Part shown: positions 33,999 to 42,015 of the stretch, in pieces | Numbering within the stretch: the first letter of the stretch is position 1 | Layout of the letters: each line of letters opens with the position of its first letter | Assembly: GCA_004000035.1 (NCBI GenBank) | Contig: RJAE01000001.1 | Span: 427,729 to 491,728 of the forward strand | Origin: Arthrobacter sulfonylureivorans | GTDB taxonomy: Bacteria > Actinomycetota > Actinomycetes > Actinomycetales > Micrococcaceae | Length of the DNA stretch: 64,000 bases | Reading direction: 5' to 3' | The notes under the pieces: generated by a model | Database searches by the model: none | Told to the model about the DNA's origin: nothing | Seen by the model: only the letters and a program-made list of their open reading frames with translations | Made by a program: the position numbers and the translations under genes

Positions 33999-34499
33999 TT
34001 CGGTTCCTTTACTTTGACTGATTGTGATTGGCGGTTAAAAGCAGATAGACCGAAGCGGCAAGGCAGGCCAGTAGGCCAGCGATGCTGTTTCGATCTATCT
34101 GTGTTTGATGCTATGGATCCGGCCCGAAGGGGCCGGTGTCTGCTGTGTTCCGACTTTAGAACGGTGGGAGCCGGACGAGTGGTCCCGCTCGGTTCCAACT
34201 AGAGGTAGCGAGGGGAAACGGGCGGAACTCGCGGGTCATTGCTCGCGGTCAACCAATACTACAACTAGTGGACTCGGCCAGTCGGAACCCCAAGATGGTG
34301 TAAGCCAAGCATGTCATTCCGTCGCTCGTTCGTCCACAGGGCAGAGGGATGTCTTTCACGGTAATGATCAGTCGTCTGAGTGCAGATCCTGCTGCACTAC
34401 GGAAACGGCAGGCGTGCATGACCCTTCGATGGCGTAGATGCCCAACGAATAGGCTATTTTGATCATTACTGCACTACAGCCACGGGAAGGTAAGCATAA
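33999..34499. promoter_or_regulatory. 501-base gene-free divergent region with inverted repeat
   Basis: No convincing gene was found here. It must hold promoters for the minus-strand cassette and for the repeat-protein gene at 34500. GTAATGATCA (34361-34370) and TGATCATTAC (34460-34469) are exact inverted copies about 90 bases apart, each followed or preceded by CTGCACTAC-like sequence, so a paired operator or a stem spanning the leader is possible. GC content drops here relative to the left half of the element. Confidence 0.5.
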
Positions 34500-34793
34500 G
34501 TGACGAAATACTTGTACGACGCTTCAGGGAAAGCGGTGGGATTCCTCCGCGGCAAATACATTCACGAGCTAGCAGGCAAAGCAATAGGACAGCTACAGGG
34601 GACCCACGTGTACAAGCTTTCTGGGCAGTACATCGGGGAGTTGGACCACGACATGGTTGTTGACAAGCACCTGGGAAATTTGGGAAATATCGGCAACCCA
34701 GGAGACCCGGGGAATCCCGGCAACCCTGGGGACCCAGGGTCAAGGGGTGCTAGATCCTATGGTTATCAGGACGTTTTTGACAAGTTGTTGTAG
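34500..34793 (+). CDS. Four-fold 16-residue repeat protein with collagen-like tail (beta-flower-like)
   Basis: A 97-residue protein with a GTG start after GGGAAGG. Residues 3-66 are four consecutive 16-residue units (3-18, 19-34, 35-50, 51-66); the first three share aromatic-hydrophobic-aromatic, then SG or AG, then [VI]G-x-L. This matches the layout of the small four-fold beta-flower proteins known from Pfam. Residues 62-85 are a run of eight G-x-y triplets (GNP, GDP), as in collagen, and the last 12 are YGYQDVFDKLL-like. No signal peptide. The membrane-protein gene starts 67 bases downstream on the same strand, so they are probably an operon. Confidence 0.75.
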   Translation: MTKYLYDASGKAVGFLRGKYIHELAGKAIGQLQGTHVYKLSGQYIGELDHDMVVDKHLGNLGNIGNPGDPGNPGNPGDPGSRGARSYGYQDVFDKLL

Positions 34794-34860
34794 ACGCAAA
34801 TAGCACGTATGGGCTGATTTGAATTGGTTGCGGTGTTTGCGTTCAAACAAAGGTGACGAT

Positions 34861-36189
34861 GTGAACTGGTCGTTGGCGGATTACGCCAGCACGAGAGAGC
34901 TCGCGGCAGGGATCTGGCTTGCAGTATTCCTGGTGGCGATATTTGTTCTGCCCCAATGCAGGGAGTCGGCCTGGACAGCGGTCAAGAGCCTAGGGCAATG
35001 GAAAGTTCTTACTTCATTGATCACCTACGCGACTTTTCTAATTGGTGTGGTGTGGTGTGCATGGATGATTGGTGTCTGGACGCCAAAGTTGCTCGGCGCC
35101 ACGATTGGATGGTTTCTTGTTAGCGGTGTGATTCTTTACATTAACGCTATAGTCAAAGCCTCCAAATCGGATGGATATTTTCGAAATCAATTGGCGGAGA
35201 CCGTGCGGCTTGCCGCACTGTTTGAATTCTTGGTCAACGTCAAGACTTTCGCACTCTGGATAGAGGTCGCCCTATTGCCGATTGTTGCCTTTCTTGTGCT
35301 GTTCCAGGCTTTTGCTGAAGCAAAACCTGAAACACGTCCCATGGGCCGCATCCCGGCAATCATTTTGTCGCTCGCTGCTCTCGTTCTGCTCTCAATCACC
35401 GCCGCTAGTTATGCCACCAACCCGGAGACGTTCATAATTGCCGACTTCTTGCGAGAGTTATTCCTCCCCCTGTGGCTCGCGTTCGCAGCCGTACCTTTCG
35501 CATACGCCTTCGCCATATTAGCGGGATACGAGTCCATGACGGCACGACTCCGGCGGTTCGCAGATCGGCAGCGCATCCCGCTGAAAGTCCAGCTAGGAAT
35601 CAGTAGTGCTTTGAAGGTGAATCTTCAGGCGATTGACAGATTCCCGGGACAGCGGGGGAAGTTGGCTGTCGCCAGAGGATCATTTAGAGGGGCTCGTGAA
35701 GAAGCCCAAATTTACATGGCTGAGATGGCCGCCGAGAGGATTCGGCTGGAGACCGCGAAACAGAGGCTTACTGACTACGCCGGCGTGGAAGGAGTTGACG
35801 AAGACGGACGCCAGCTGGATCGCCGCGAATTTCAAGCTACAAAGCGCTCCCTTGAATGGCTCGCACTTTGTCATGCAGGGCACTACCGGAACAGGAAAGT
35901 GTTTTCCCGAGAAATCCTTTCTGTAGTCGGCTCGTTCGAAAGGCAGGGGTTGCCCGACCCCCACGGCATCGTAATGAAGGTAAGACGTGATGGGCAGGCA
36001 TGGTTCGCTTACCGGAAAACCGTCACGGGTTACTACTTCGCAATTGGAGCGGTGGGTGACCCTAATATCTACTGGTATTACGACGGCAATAAGCCCCCGT
36101 CTGGCTTCCCGTCCGATAAAGGCGGGTGGAGTAGCCACTTCGGGGACATACGTGATGAGTGGCGTGAGGAAAGCCCGTACCCGCGGTGA
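34861..36189 (+). CDS. Multi-pass membrane protein with cytoplasmic C-terminal domain, function unknown
   Basis: With the GTG at 34861 (AAAGGTG upstream) the product has 442 residues; a TTG at 34819 would add 14. About six hydrophobic segments fill the first 230 residues (for example IWLAVFLVAIFVLP and IILSLAALVLLSITAASYA). The C-terminal 210 residues are hydrophilic, with a helical stretch EEAQIYMAEMAAERIRLETA and a terminal domain ending GVGDPN, then YWYYDGNKPPSGFP. No family is recognised. Codon use is less GC-biased than in the host genes around, which fits recent transfer. Confidence 0.7.
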   Translation: MNWSLADYASTRELAAGIWLAVFLVAIFVLPQCRESAWTAVKSLGQWKVLTSLITYATFLIGVVWCAWMIGVWTPKLLGATIGWFLVSGVILYINAIVKASKSDGYFRNQLAETVRLAALFEFLVNVKTFALWIEVALLPIVAFLVLFQAFAEAKPETRPMGRIPAIILSLAALVLLSITAASYATNPETFIIADFLRELFLPLWLAFAAVPFAYAFAILAGYESMTARLRRFADRQRIPLKVQLGISSALKVNLQAIDRFPGQRGKLAVARGSFRGAREEAQIYMAEMAAERIRLETAKQRLTDYAGVEGVDEDGRQLDRREFQATKRSLEWLALCHAGHYRNRKVFSREILSVVGSFERQGLPDPHGIVMKVRRDGQAWFAYRKTVTGYYFAIGAVGDPNIYWYYDGNKPPSGFPSDKGGWSSHFGDIRDEWREESPYPR

Positions 36190-36298
36190 GCAAATGTATG
36201 AATTTCCAGGCTCTGAAAGCTTTGCGTCGCCGCTGATGAGATCGGCCTATGTTAAGGTTCGTTTTGGTGATGCCTGATTCTGGCACTCACTTGGACTC

Positions 36299-36994
36299 TC
36301 ATGATTCCGCAACCGGCGAGGATTCAAGCAAGCTGGCACTGTATTCTCTCCGGTGATCGTCTGGGGTCTTCTTCGGTGTGAGAGCTTCTGTCGGGCCCAT
36401 TTCTGGATCCCATGGAATTTTCTTGATGCTTTCGAACTCAAACATCGAGGACAGGATCGGCAATTCCTCTGCGAGTAGATCTACAGATCTGTAAGTTCCG
36501 CGTTCTGTATACCATTCTATTTGTAGACTGAGGCCGATCCGCTTCATCGTATTTTCCTGCCCAGAAATACTCCATGGCGGTACATCGGGAACCGGAAGGC
36601 CAACTGCTTGTCCTGGGCCAACGAACTCCTTTACAGCGGTATGCGTAAAGTGGTTCCTCAATGCGTCAGCACCAGATGGGTAGTGGGACCGAAGGCTCAT
36701 GGGCGGGAAGACGTGTTCACCTGCGGGCAACAACATTGTGTAAATTACCCGAAGATCCTTTGCAATGTCGTGGCCTGCGTTTGCTAACAGCACGTATCCT
36801 GAATCGACGAGACGGGCGTCCCAAACAACGTATGAGCGCTCAGTGGATCGAGCATCGCTAGCAGCGTCTCGATTTTCTGTAGCGTCGGCTCGGTCATGGG
36901 CCTTTTTTGTATAGCGGTAGTTGAGCAACCCAAATACAAGAGTCGAAAGCAGGCTGAAGCCCGCCACGCAAACTGCGATTATTGAGACGTCCAC
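36299..36994 (-). CDS. Single-pass membrane-anchored protein, function unknown
   Basis: A 231-residue protein. One N-terminal membrane helix (IIAVCVAGFSLLSTLVFGLL) is followed by a charged linker and a soluble domain with strand-rich segments (SYVVWDARLVDSGYVLLANAG and IGLSLQIEWYTERGTYRSVDL). The build, one helix then a beta-sandwich-like domain, recurs in the next gene at 37102, though the sequences are not alike. No catalytic motif is visible. Confidence 0.68.
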   Translation of the reverse strand: MDVSIIAVCVAGFSLLSTLVFGLLNYRYTKKAHDRADATENRDAASDARSTERSYVVWDARLVDSGYVLLANAGHDIAKDLRVIYTMLLPAGEHVFPPMSLRSHYPSGADALRNHFTHTAVKEFVGPGQAVGLPVPDVPPWSISGQENTMKRIGLSLQIEWYTERGTYRSVDLLAEELPILSSMFEFESIKKIPWDPEMGPTEALTPKKTPDDHRREYSASLLESSPVAES

Positions 36995-37101
36995 GATTGC
37001 AGTTTACCGGGGCAACCACGTCCACGGGCGGCTGTTTCCGATCCACAATCATGTATCGTGTCTGAGCAGTGTCGGGGCTGCCTGTCATGCAAGCGGCGAG
37101 C

Positions 37102-38004
37102 CTACGGTGCTGTCTTTACGTCACCTGATTCAGTGGCCGAAGTCAAACCGTCCCAGTCGATGCCAGGGAGAAGCTTTTCCTGAGGGGTGCGTTCAACAAC
37201 ATATAGCTTCTTGAGTGGGAGGACTTGTAGTTCCGCACCATCGGTGAAGTTATTCTGCAGCCCTGTCAACCTCCACACACCTTCCGATACGGGTGTGAGA
37301 ATCGAGCCTTCAATGACGACTGGTTGATGCTGTGCGACTCCCGCCTCGGAATGAAGGCGCAGTGCCCAGCCGCCGCTGACCGGGGAGAATGTCGGTCCGC
37401 CCATTCTCCGTTGCTCGCCAAGCCTTCTCTGCTCAAGCCACCCACTGATAGTGGTACCAACGAGGAGCATGCCGTTGTAAGTGGAATCTTCCTCTATGGT
37501 CCGCCCGTGAGTGGATACCCAGTTCTTTTCACCATTTATTGTTGGCGCTGGTGCGTGTGTCGGCGGGTAGAAGTCAAGGTCAGCTCTACCCGGGCCGTCG
37601 TTGTGAATGTGTACGGGCACCTCAATCCAAAGGTAGAGAGAGTCCTCCTGTGGGCTGTTGAAGACATGCCCACGTTCGACCTGTGTCAGGCCTTCCAGCG
37701 GAACCCCATTCGTCTTGCTCACGAGGTATTCCCAAGACCTTTGGTCGCCAATTGTGGTGGTAGAAAGCTTCGGTGCTTCCGCATCGAGGCGGGCTCGGGT
37801 CGCTTCGGCCACCATGAACAGCGAGTGCTGAGTCTGTAAGCGTGCCTGTTCAAGGGTGCTGTTGGCCAGTCCTACAGCCTTTTCGCTGGCAGTCGCCGCT
37901 CGCCGAGTGGCCACGGTCTGCCAGGCGATCACGCCTGCTGATACTGCCGTTGCGACGGCAGATCCTACTGTCGCCCAATCTCCGGGAGTCATCGCCATTC
38001 TCAC
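37102..38004 (-). CDS. Membrane-anchored protein at the right end of the element, function unknown
   Basis: A 300-residue protein. A moderately hydrophobic helix (WATVGSAVATAVSAGVIAW, about residues 8-27) precedes a coiled stretch (about 33-75) and a soluble domain with LYLWIEVPVHIHNDGPGRADL, a strand-rich pattern similar in style to the neighbour at 36299. The start is GTG 38004 or in-frame ATG codons at 37998 or 37992; none has a clear ribosome site. The gene begins only about 55 bases from the right junction, so it is transcribed away from cpaF. Confidence 0.65.
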   Translation of the reverse strand: MRMAMTPGDWATVGSAVATAVSAGVIAWQTVATRRAATASEKAVGLANSTLEQARLQTQHSLFMVAEATRARLDAEAPKLSTTTIGDQRSWEYLVSKTNGVPLEGLTQVERGHVFNSPQEDSLYLWIEVPVHIHNDGPGRADLDFYPPTHAPAPTINGEKNWVSTHGRTIEEDSTYNGMLLVGTTISGWLEQRRLGEQRRMGGPTFSPVSGGWALRLHSEAGVAQHQPVVIEGSILTPVSEGVWRLTGLQNNFTDGAELQVLPLKKLYVVERTPQEKLLPGIDWDGLTSATESGDVKTAP

Positions 38005-38057
38005 AGTCTATGGTGCGGAAATGCCCAGTTTTTCTGCATGGCGTCTCAGTGATATTG

Positions 38058-38408
38058 GGGATGCCTGGGATGTGCACAGTCCATGCAAATAGTGCTCACG
38101 ACGCCATTACCAAGATTTGCACGCTGCCGCTGCTGGCGGGCCAGAACATCTCGTCAGCGTTCGTGGTTCCTACGGTGGCATCGTGCATCGACCTCGTCGT
38201 CCATTGTGCCCGCCGGCCTGACGGCAAGAGACAGGTCGTGGAGATCGTCTCGCTGGGCCGCCGAGTTGAGAACGGCATCATCGAGACGTCCACCGTTTTC
38301 AGCCGGCAGGGCGGCCAGTTGGAGGTCAGTCCCTCCGCGAGTCCGGCTGAGGAAAAGTTTATGCGCGCTGGATACGAAGTGATGCAGCTGCTGGAACCCG
38401 TGTCATGA
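38058..38408 (+). pseudogene. cpaF: cpaF/tadA pilus ATPase, 3' fragment
   Basis: From GMPGMCTVHANSAHDA onward this is the C-terminal about 116 codons of the CpaF ATPase, including the His-box region (CTVHANSAHDAITKICTL) and the C-terminal helices to LLEPVS. The frame matches the 5' fragment at 25683-26566 when the element is removed (292 plus 116 codons). An in-frame open stretch extends upstream into element sequence but has no family resemblance. The stop overlaps the tadB ATG (ATGA), the original operon arrangement. Confidence 0.9.
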
Positions 38409-39262
38409 CGGCGGCGGCGGGACTTGTAGGCGGTGTCGGCTTGTTCTTGATCTGGTGGTCTTGCTGGGAAAAACCGCCGGGCAGGCCCTCAAGGCAGAAG
38501 CGGCTCAGCCGGCTCCAGCTCGTGATCAATCAGGCCGGTATCGAGAAGGTCTCGTCGAAGGCGCTCCTGGCCAGCTGCGTGGGAATGGCCGCGGCTACTT
38601 TCCTGATCGTTTTTGCCCTGACGGCGTCGGGCCCGATCGCAGCCTGTTTCGGATTGTTCGGAGGCTGGCTCCCGCTCGTTCTCGTTCGCTGGAGGGCGCG
38701 CCGCCGTACCGCCGCCCTACGCGAAATCTGGCCGGACGTCGTCGACCATCTTCGGTCGGCGATCCGGGCGGGCCTGTCCCTGCCCGAGGCACTGGTTCAG
38801 CTGGGAACGCGCGGACCGGTGGAGTTGCGGCCGGCCTTCAGCGCGTTCGCCGCCGACTATCGGGCAGGCGGGCATTTCGACGATGCGTTGGAACGGCTCA
38901 AAGCCAGGCTTTCGGACCCCGTGGCTGATCGCATCGTTGAAGCGCTGCGCATGACGCGAGAGGTTGGCGGCACCGACTTAGGCAGGTTGCTCGGGACCTT
39001 GGCGGACTTTCTCCGCGACAGCGCACGGACCCGCAGCGAACTCGAGGCGCGCCAGTCATGGACGGTTAACGCTGCCCGGCTGGCCGTTGCTGCGCCCTGG
39101 ATCATCTTGATGCTGTTGGCCACGAGGCCCGAAGCGGTGGCGGCCTACAACACCGCGGCCGGGGCGGCCGTGCTGCTGGGCGGTCTAGTCGTGTCGCTGG
39201 TGTGCTATCGCCTCATGCTGCGCATTGGATCGCTCCCCGAAGAGGAGCGGGTGCTCCGATGA
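38405..39262 (+). CDS. tadB: Tad pilus inner-membrane platform protein TadB
   Basis: A 285-residue type II/IV secretion F-domain protein. Two membrane helices near the N-terminus (about 5-20 and 50-85) and two at the C-terminus flank the cytoplasmic GspF-like domain, with typical IWPDVVDHLRSAIRAGLSLPEAL and MTREVGGTDLGRLLGTLADFLRD. It forms the platform on which CpaF works. It is translationally coupled to the cpaF 3' fragment, so its own expression should drop while the element is present unless a promoter lies within it. Confidence 0.85.
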   Translation: MTAAAGLVGGVGLFLIWWSCWEKPPGRPSRQKRLSRLQLVINQAGIEKVSSKALLASCVGMAAATFLIVFALTASGPIAACFGLFGGWLPLVLVRWRARRRTAALREIWPDVVDHLRSAIRAGLSLPEALVQLGTRGPVELRPAFSAFAADYRAGGHFDDALERLKARLSDPVADRIVEALRMTREVGGTDLGRLLGTLADFLRDSARTRSELEARQSWTVNAARLAVAAPWIILMLLATRPEAVAAYNTAAGAAVLLGGLVVSLVCYRLMLRIGSLPEEERVLR

Positions 39263-40200
39263 ACCACTCGGCGGCATTCACTGTGTTGATCGGCATTGCC
39301 CTGGGAATTGGTCTGTGGCTGACGGCTACGCGGTTGCCGTTCTTCCGGCCAACGAAATTTGCCGATCGTATTGCGCCACAGCTGAAGGCGATAGAGATGA
39401 AATCGCGCCTCTTGGACAGCGGACCAGGAAATGTCACGCCGTTCGGTCCCTTGGAGCGAATTTTCCGACCGGTGCTCCGTGACTCGGTCGCATGGCTGGG
39501 AACATTCAATCTCGGTTCGACCTTGTTATCGAAGCGGTTGCTGCAAGCCGGACGCAAGCAGAGCACGGTCGATTTTCGCGCCGAGCAATTGCTGTGGGCG
39601 GTCGCTGGGTTCCTCATCGGCATCGCGTGGATGATTACGACGGCGGCAGGAGGCTCGCTGGATCCGGTCCTTGCGGTGATTCTGACCGTTGGGTTGGCCA
39701 CTGGCGGGTTCATGCTGCGGGACCATCTATTGACCGCCCAGATACATCGCCGCGAGGCAAAGATGCTGGCGGAATTCCCGAGTTTGGCGGAGTTGATGGC
39801 ACTTGCAGTCAGCGCCGGGGAAAGCGCGACCGGTGCACTGGAAAGAATCTGTCGCAGCGCTCACGGCGAGCTGGCTCAGGAATTTGCGGTGGTACTTGCA
39901 CAGACCCGCTCGGGCACGCCGGTGCTGACGGCATTGCAGGAGTTTTCACACCGGACCCGTTTGCCTGCGCTGGTCCGCTTCGTCGATGGGATCACCGTTG
40001 CTGTTGAACGCGGAACCCCGCTTGCGGATGTCCTAAGGGCTCAAGCCCAGGACGTGCGCGATATGGCGAAACGCAATCTGATGGAGTCGGCGGGAAAGAA
40101 GGAAATCGGCATGATGGTGCCGCTGGTGTTCGGCGTGTTACCACTGACGGTTTTGTTTGCCGTGTATCCGGGGATTGCACTGATCAATCTCGGCTGGTGA
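39259..40200 (+). CDS. tadC: Tad pilus platform protein TadC
   Basis: A 313-residue GspF-family protein starting at ATG 39259, overlapping the tadB stop. The F domain shows EAKMLAEFPSLAELMALAVSAGES and VDGITVAVERGTPLADVLRAQA, followed by a C-terminal pair of helices ending GKKEIGMMVPLVFGVLPLTVLFAVYPG. It pairs with TadB as the two-part platform usual in actinobacterial Tad loci. Confidence 0.86.
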   Translation: MNHSAAFTVLIGIALGIGLWLTATRLPFFRPTKFADRIAPQLKAIEMKSRLLDSGPGNVTPFGPLERIFRPVLRDSVAWLGTFNLGSTLLSKRLLQAGRKQSTVDFRAEQLLWAVAGFLIGIAWMITTAAGGSLDPVLAVILTVGLATGGFMLRDHLLTAQIHRREAKMLAEFPSLAELMALAVSAGESATGALERICRSAHGELAQEFAVVLAQTRSGTPVLTALQEFSHRTRLPALVRFVDGITVAVERGTPLADVLRAQAQDVRDMAKRNLMESAGKKEIGMMVPLVFGVLPLTVLFAVYPGIALINLGW

Positions 40201-40251
40201 AGCAGAGAAGGAACCTACGAGCCAACTCGCAAACTGGGAAGGAACCAGGAC

Positions 40252-40482
40252 ATGACACAACTATCGCTCAGGGTCGTTGCGACGATGTCATTGATGTGGA
40301 GCGGGGGGCTGGATCGCTTGCGAAGGTCGGTTCGGTCCGGGGACGGCGAACGCGGAGACGTCCCGGGGTGGGTGATGATCACGCTGATGTCGGCTGTCCT
40401 TGTTGCAGGCATCTTGGCGCTAGCCAAGCCCGCTTTGGAGGGGCTGTTTAATGACGCAATTGGTCGCGTGACGCAGCCCTGA
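40252..40482 (+). CDS. Small pilin-like membrane protein (Flp position)
   Basis: A 76-residue protein with a GGGAAGGAACC ribosome site. A hydrophilic N-terminal leader is followed by ERGDVPGWVMITLMSAVLVAGILAL, a single hydrophobic helix preceded by a glycine-containing cleavage-like region. Position between tadC and the TadE-like genes and its size fit the Flp pilin slot, although the usual G/E(Y) prepilin signature is not clear. Confidence 0.65.
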   Translation: MTQLSLRVVATMSLMWSGGLDRLRRSVRSGDGERGDVPGWVMITLMSAVLVAGILALAKPALEGLFNDAIGRVTQP

Positions 40483-40483
40483 C

Positions 40484-40936
40484 GTGGGAAAGCGTCCGTG
40501 GGTTCGCCGGTTGCGGCCGTTTTCCGAATTAGCCGCCCGCCGTATTCCCGACCAGGACCGTGGCCGGTCAGCCGATCGGGGTTCGGCAAGCGTGGACTTC
40601 GTGTTGGTCGGCGGAGTCCTCACCCTGATGTTTGTGTCGATCATGCAGTTGACCCTCATCCTGCACGTGCGCAACACACTTATCGACGCCGCAGGGTCCG
40701 GTGCCCGCTACGGAACCTTGGCCGATCGTGGTGCCGCCGACGCGCAGGAGCGGACAGTGGCCTTGATCTCCGCTGCGCTGACCGGCGACTATGCGCAAGA
40801 TGTGCACGTCGAGGAGGTCCTCCGGTCAGGCGTACGCACGTTGCGGGTCACGGTCCGAGCCCCACTGCCTGCCCTTGGACTGATCGGACCGCGCGGTGCG
40901 TTGGAAGTTGACGGTCATGCGGCGATTCCACGCTGA
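40484..40936 (+). CDS. tadE: TadE-like minor pilin
   Basis: A 150-residue protein with GTG start 1 base after the pilin-like gene. The RGSASVDFVLVGGVLTLMFVS segment carries the TadE signature (small residue, then acidic residue within the first helix), followed by a soluble domain. It is proposed as a pseudopilin of the Tad fibre. Confidence 0.78.
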   Translation: MGKRPWVRRLRPFSELAARRIPDQDRGRSADRGSASVDFVLVGGVLTLMFVSIMQLTLILHVRNTLIDAAGSGARYGTLADRGAADAQERTVALISAALTGDYAQDVHVEEVLRSGVRTLRVTVRAPLPALGLIGPRGALEVDGHAAIPR

Positions 40937-41015
40937 CCGCACAGCGGTTGGACGGCCGCGGGCAGGGGGCCGCCGAGCGGGTGCCGAAGCCCGGACCAGT
41001 CGGAAGGGCGCGCTG

Positions 41016-41465
41016 ATGCGCCTGCGGCAGCGGCTGAGGGAATGCCTGGGCGACGGTCAGGGAGGGGAAGCGGGGAGTGCGGTCGTTGAGTTCGTCTTCC
41101 TTGGAACGTTGCTCTTGGTGCCGATGGTTTATTTCGTTATCAGCGTTTCACAGGTCCAGGCCGCCTCTTTTGCTGTGGTGAATGCGGCTGACCAAGCGGC
41201 GAAAGTGTATGCCGGGTCCGACGACGCCGCAACTGGAGGTCAGGCGGCGCATCAGGCGGCGCTCTTTGCCGCGGGAGATTTCGGTATTGGCCCGGATCAG
41301 CTGGATGTCAGGATCAGCTGCGGCAACGGTGCGTGCCTGGAAGCCGGATCGTCGGTCACGGCGGAAGTCTCGATTACGGTCCCGCTGCCGCTGCTCGGGG
41401 GCACCGGGCTCAGCATGGCGACCGTGAACTCCTCGGCGACTCAAATCGTGGAACGGTACGGATGA
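41016..41465 (+). CDS. TadE/TadF-like minor pilin
   Basis: A 149-residue protein. The start at ATG 41016 follows GGAAGGG and gives a normal pseudopilin leader; upstream in-frame starts add only arginine-rich sequence. SAVVEFVFLGTLLLVPMVYFV is the hydrophobic helix with the glutamate at position +5 typical of TadE. The stop overlaps the next ATG. Confidence 0.78.
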   Translation: MRLRQRLRECLGDGQGGEAGSAVVEFVFLGTLLLVPMVYFVISVSQVQAASFAVVNAADQAAKVYAGSDDAATGGQAAHQAALFAAGDFGIGPDQLDVRISCGNGACLEAGSSVTAEVSITVPLPLLGGTGLSMATVNSSATQIVERYG

Positions 41466-41965
41466 TGGTCGAGGGACCCGCGAATACCAGAGTTGCGCGT
41501 GGCTTTCTGGGAGCCAGGAATCAGCAGGGGAGGAGCGATGAAGGCGGCCAGGTGCTGGTTCTGCTCATCGGCTTCGTTTTATTGAGCTTGCTGATCCTGA
41601 CCGTAGTGATGGGGGCATCCACCGTTTACGTCGAAAGGAAAAAGCTGTTATCTGTCGCAGACGGGGCAGCGTTGGCAGCCGCAGATACTTTCGCCTTGGC
41701 CGACGTCGAAGCTGACTCAGGTGCTCCTGTGCCATCGTTGGACAGCGGATCAGTGCGGGGATCGGTCCTGCGCTACTTGTCGGAGACGGATGCCTACGGG
41801 AGATTCGACCAGTTGACGGTTGGCGGCGGCACCGGCTCCCCGGAGCGGCGTACGGCGCACGTCGAGCTGAGCGCGGTGGTTCGGCCACCGTTGGTCAATT
41901 TTCTGGTCCCGGCAGGCATACCGGTGACCGTCTCCAGCGACGCACGCTCAGAGCTCAGACGCTGA
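41462..41965 (+). CDS. TadG-like pilus-associated protein, last gene of the Tad operon
   Basis: A 167-residue protein. The GGQVLVLLIGFVLLSLLILTVV helix is of the TadG/Rv3660-neighbour type (DEGGQ leader, then long hydrophobic run), followed by YVERKKLLSVADGAALAAAD, a motif seen in Tad-linked helicase-adjacent secreted proteins. ATGA overlap with the preceding gene shows co-translation. No further Tad gene follows; prepilin peptidase and CpaE/TadZ are absent from this window. Confidence 0.75.
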   Translation: MMVEGPANTRVARGFLGARNQQGRSDEGGQVLVLLIGFVLLSLLILTVVMGASTVYVERKKLLSVADGAALAAADTFALADVEADSGAPVPSLDSGSVRGSVLRYLSETDAYGRFDQLTVGGGTGSPERRTAHVELSAVVRPPLVNFLVPAGIPVTVSSDARSELRR

Positions 41966-42015
41966 TGGGGCGTGAGGGCCAGCTGGTGGCCGGCATGATC
42001 CCTGACGATGGGTAG

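Larger units (their letters stand above)
26559..38065. mobile_element. About 11.5-kb integrative element inserted in cpaF, serine-recombinase type
   Basis: The boundaries are set by the two halves of cpaF. GGGATTCC (26559-26566) at the left and GGGATGCC (38058-38065) at the right are the shared junction bases, so excision at any shared base removes 11,499 bp and restores a continuous frame. A large serine recombinase gene lies just inside the left end. Inside are a small serine recombinase, a minus-strand cassette with two HNH nucleases, small DNA-binding proteins and several orphan membrane proteins. No capsid, terminase, tail, relaxase or transposase gene was recognised, so it is either a defective prophage remnant or a satellite-like element. 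The right third has visibly lower GC than the host. Confidence 0.88.

Noticed and set aside
33443-34198. A long minus-strand open frame overlapping the second HNH and the HTH genes
   Set aside because: It is arginine/serine-rich, overlaps two well-supported genes in other frames and has no ribosome site; it is a high-GC shadow frame.
37842-38408. A 188-codon frame that could be taken as a separate gene before tadB
   Set aside because: Its first about 72 codons lie in the element and do not resemble any protein; from 38058 on it is plainly the CpaF C-terminus. It is treated as the 3' fragment.
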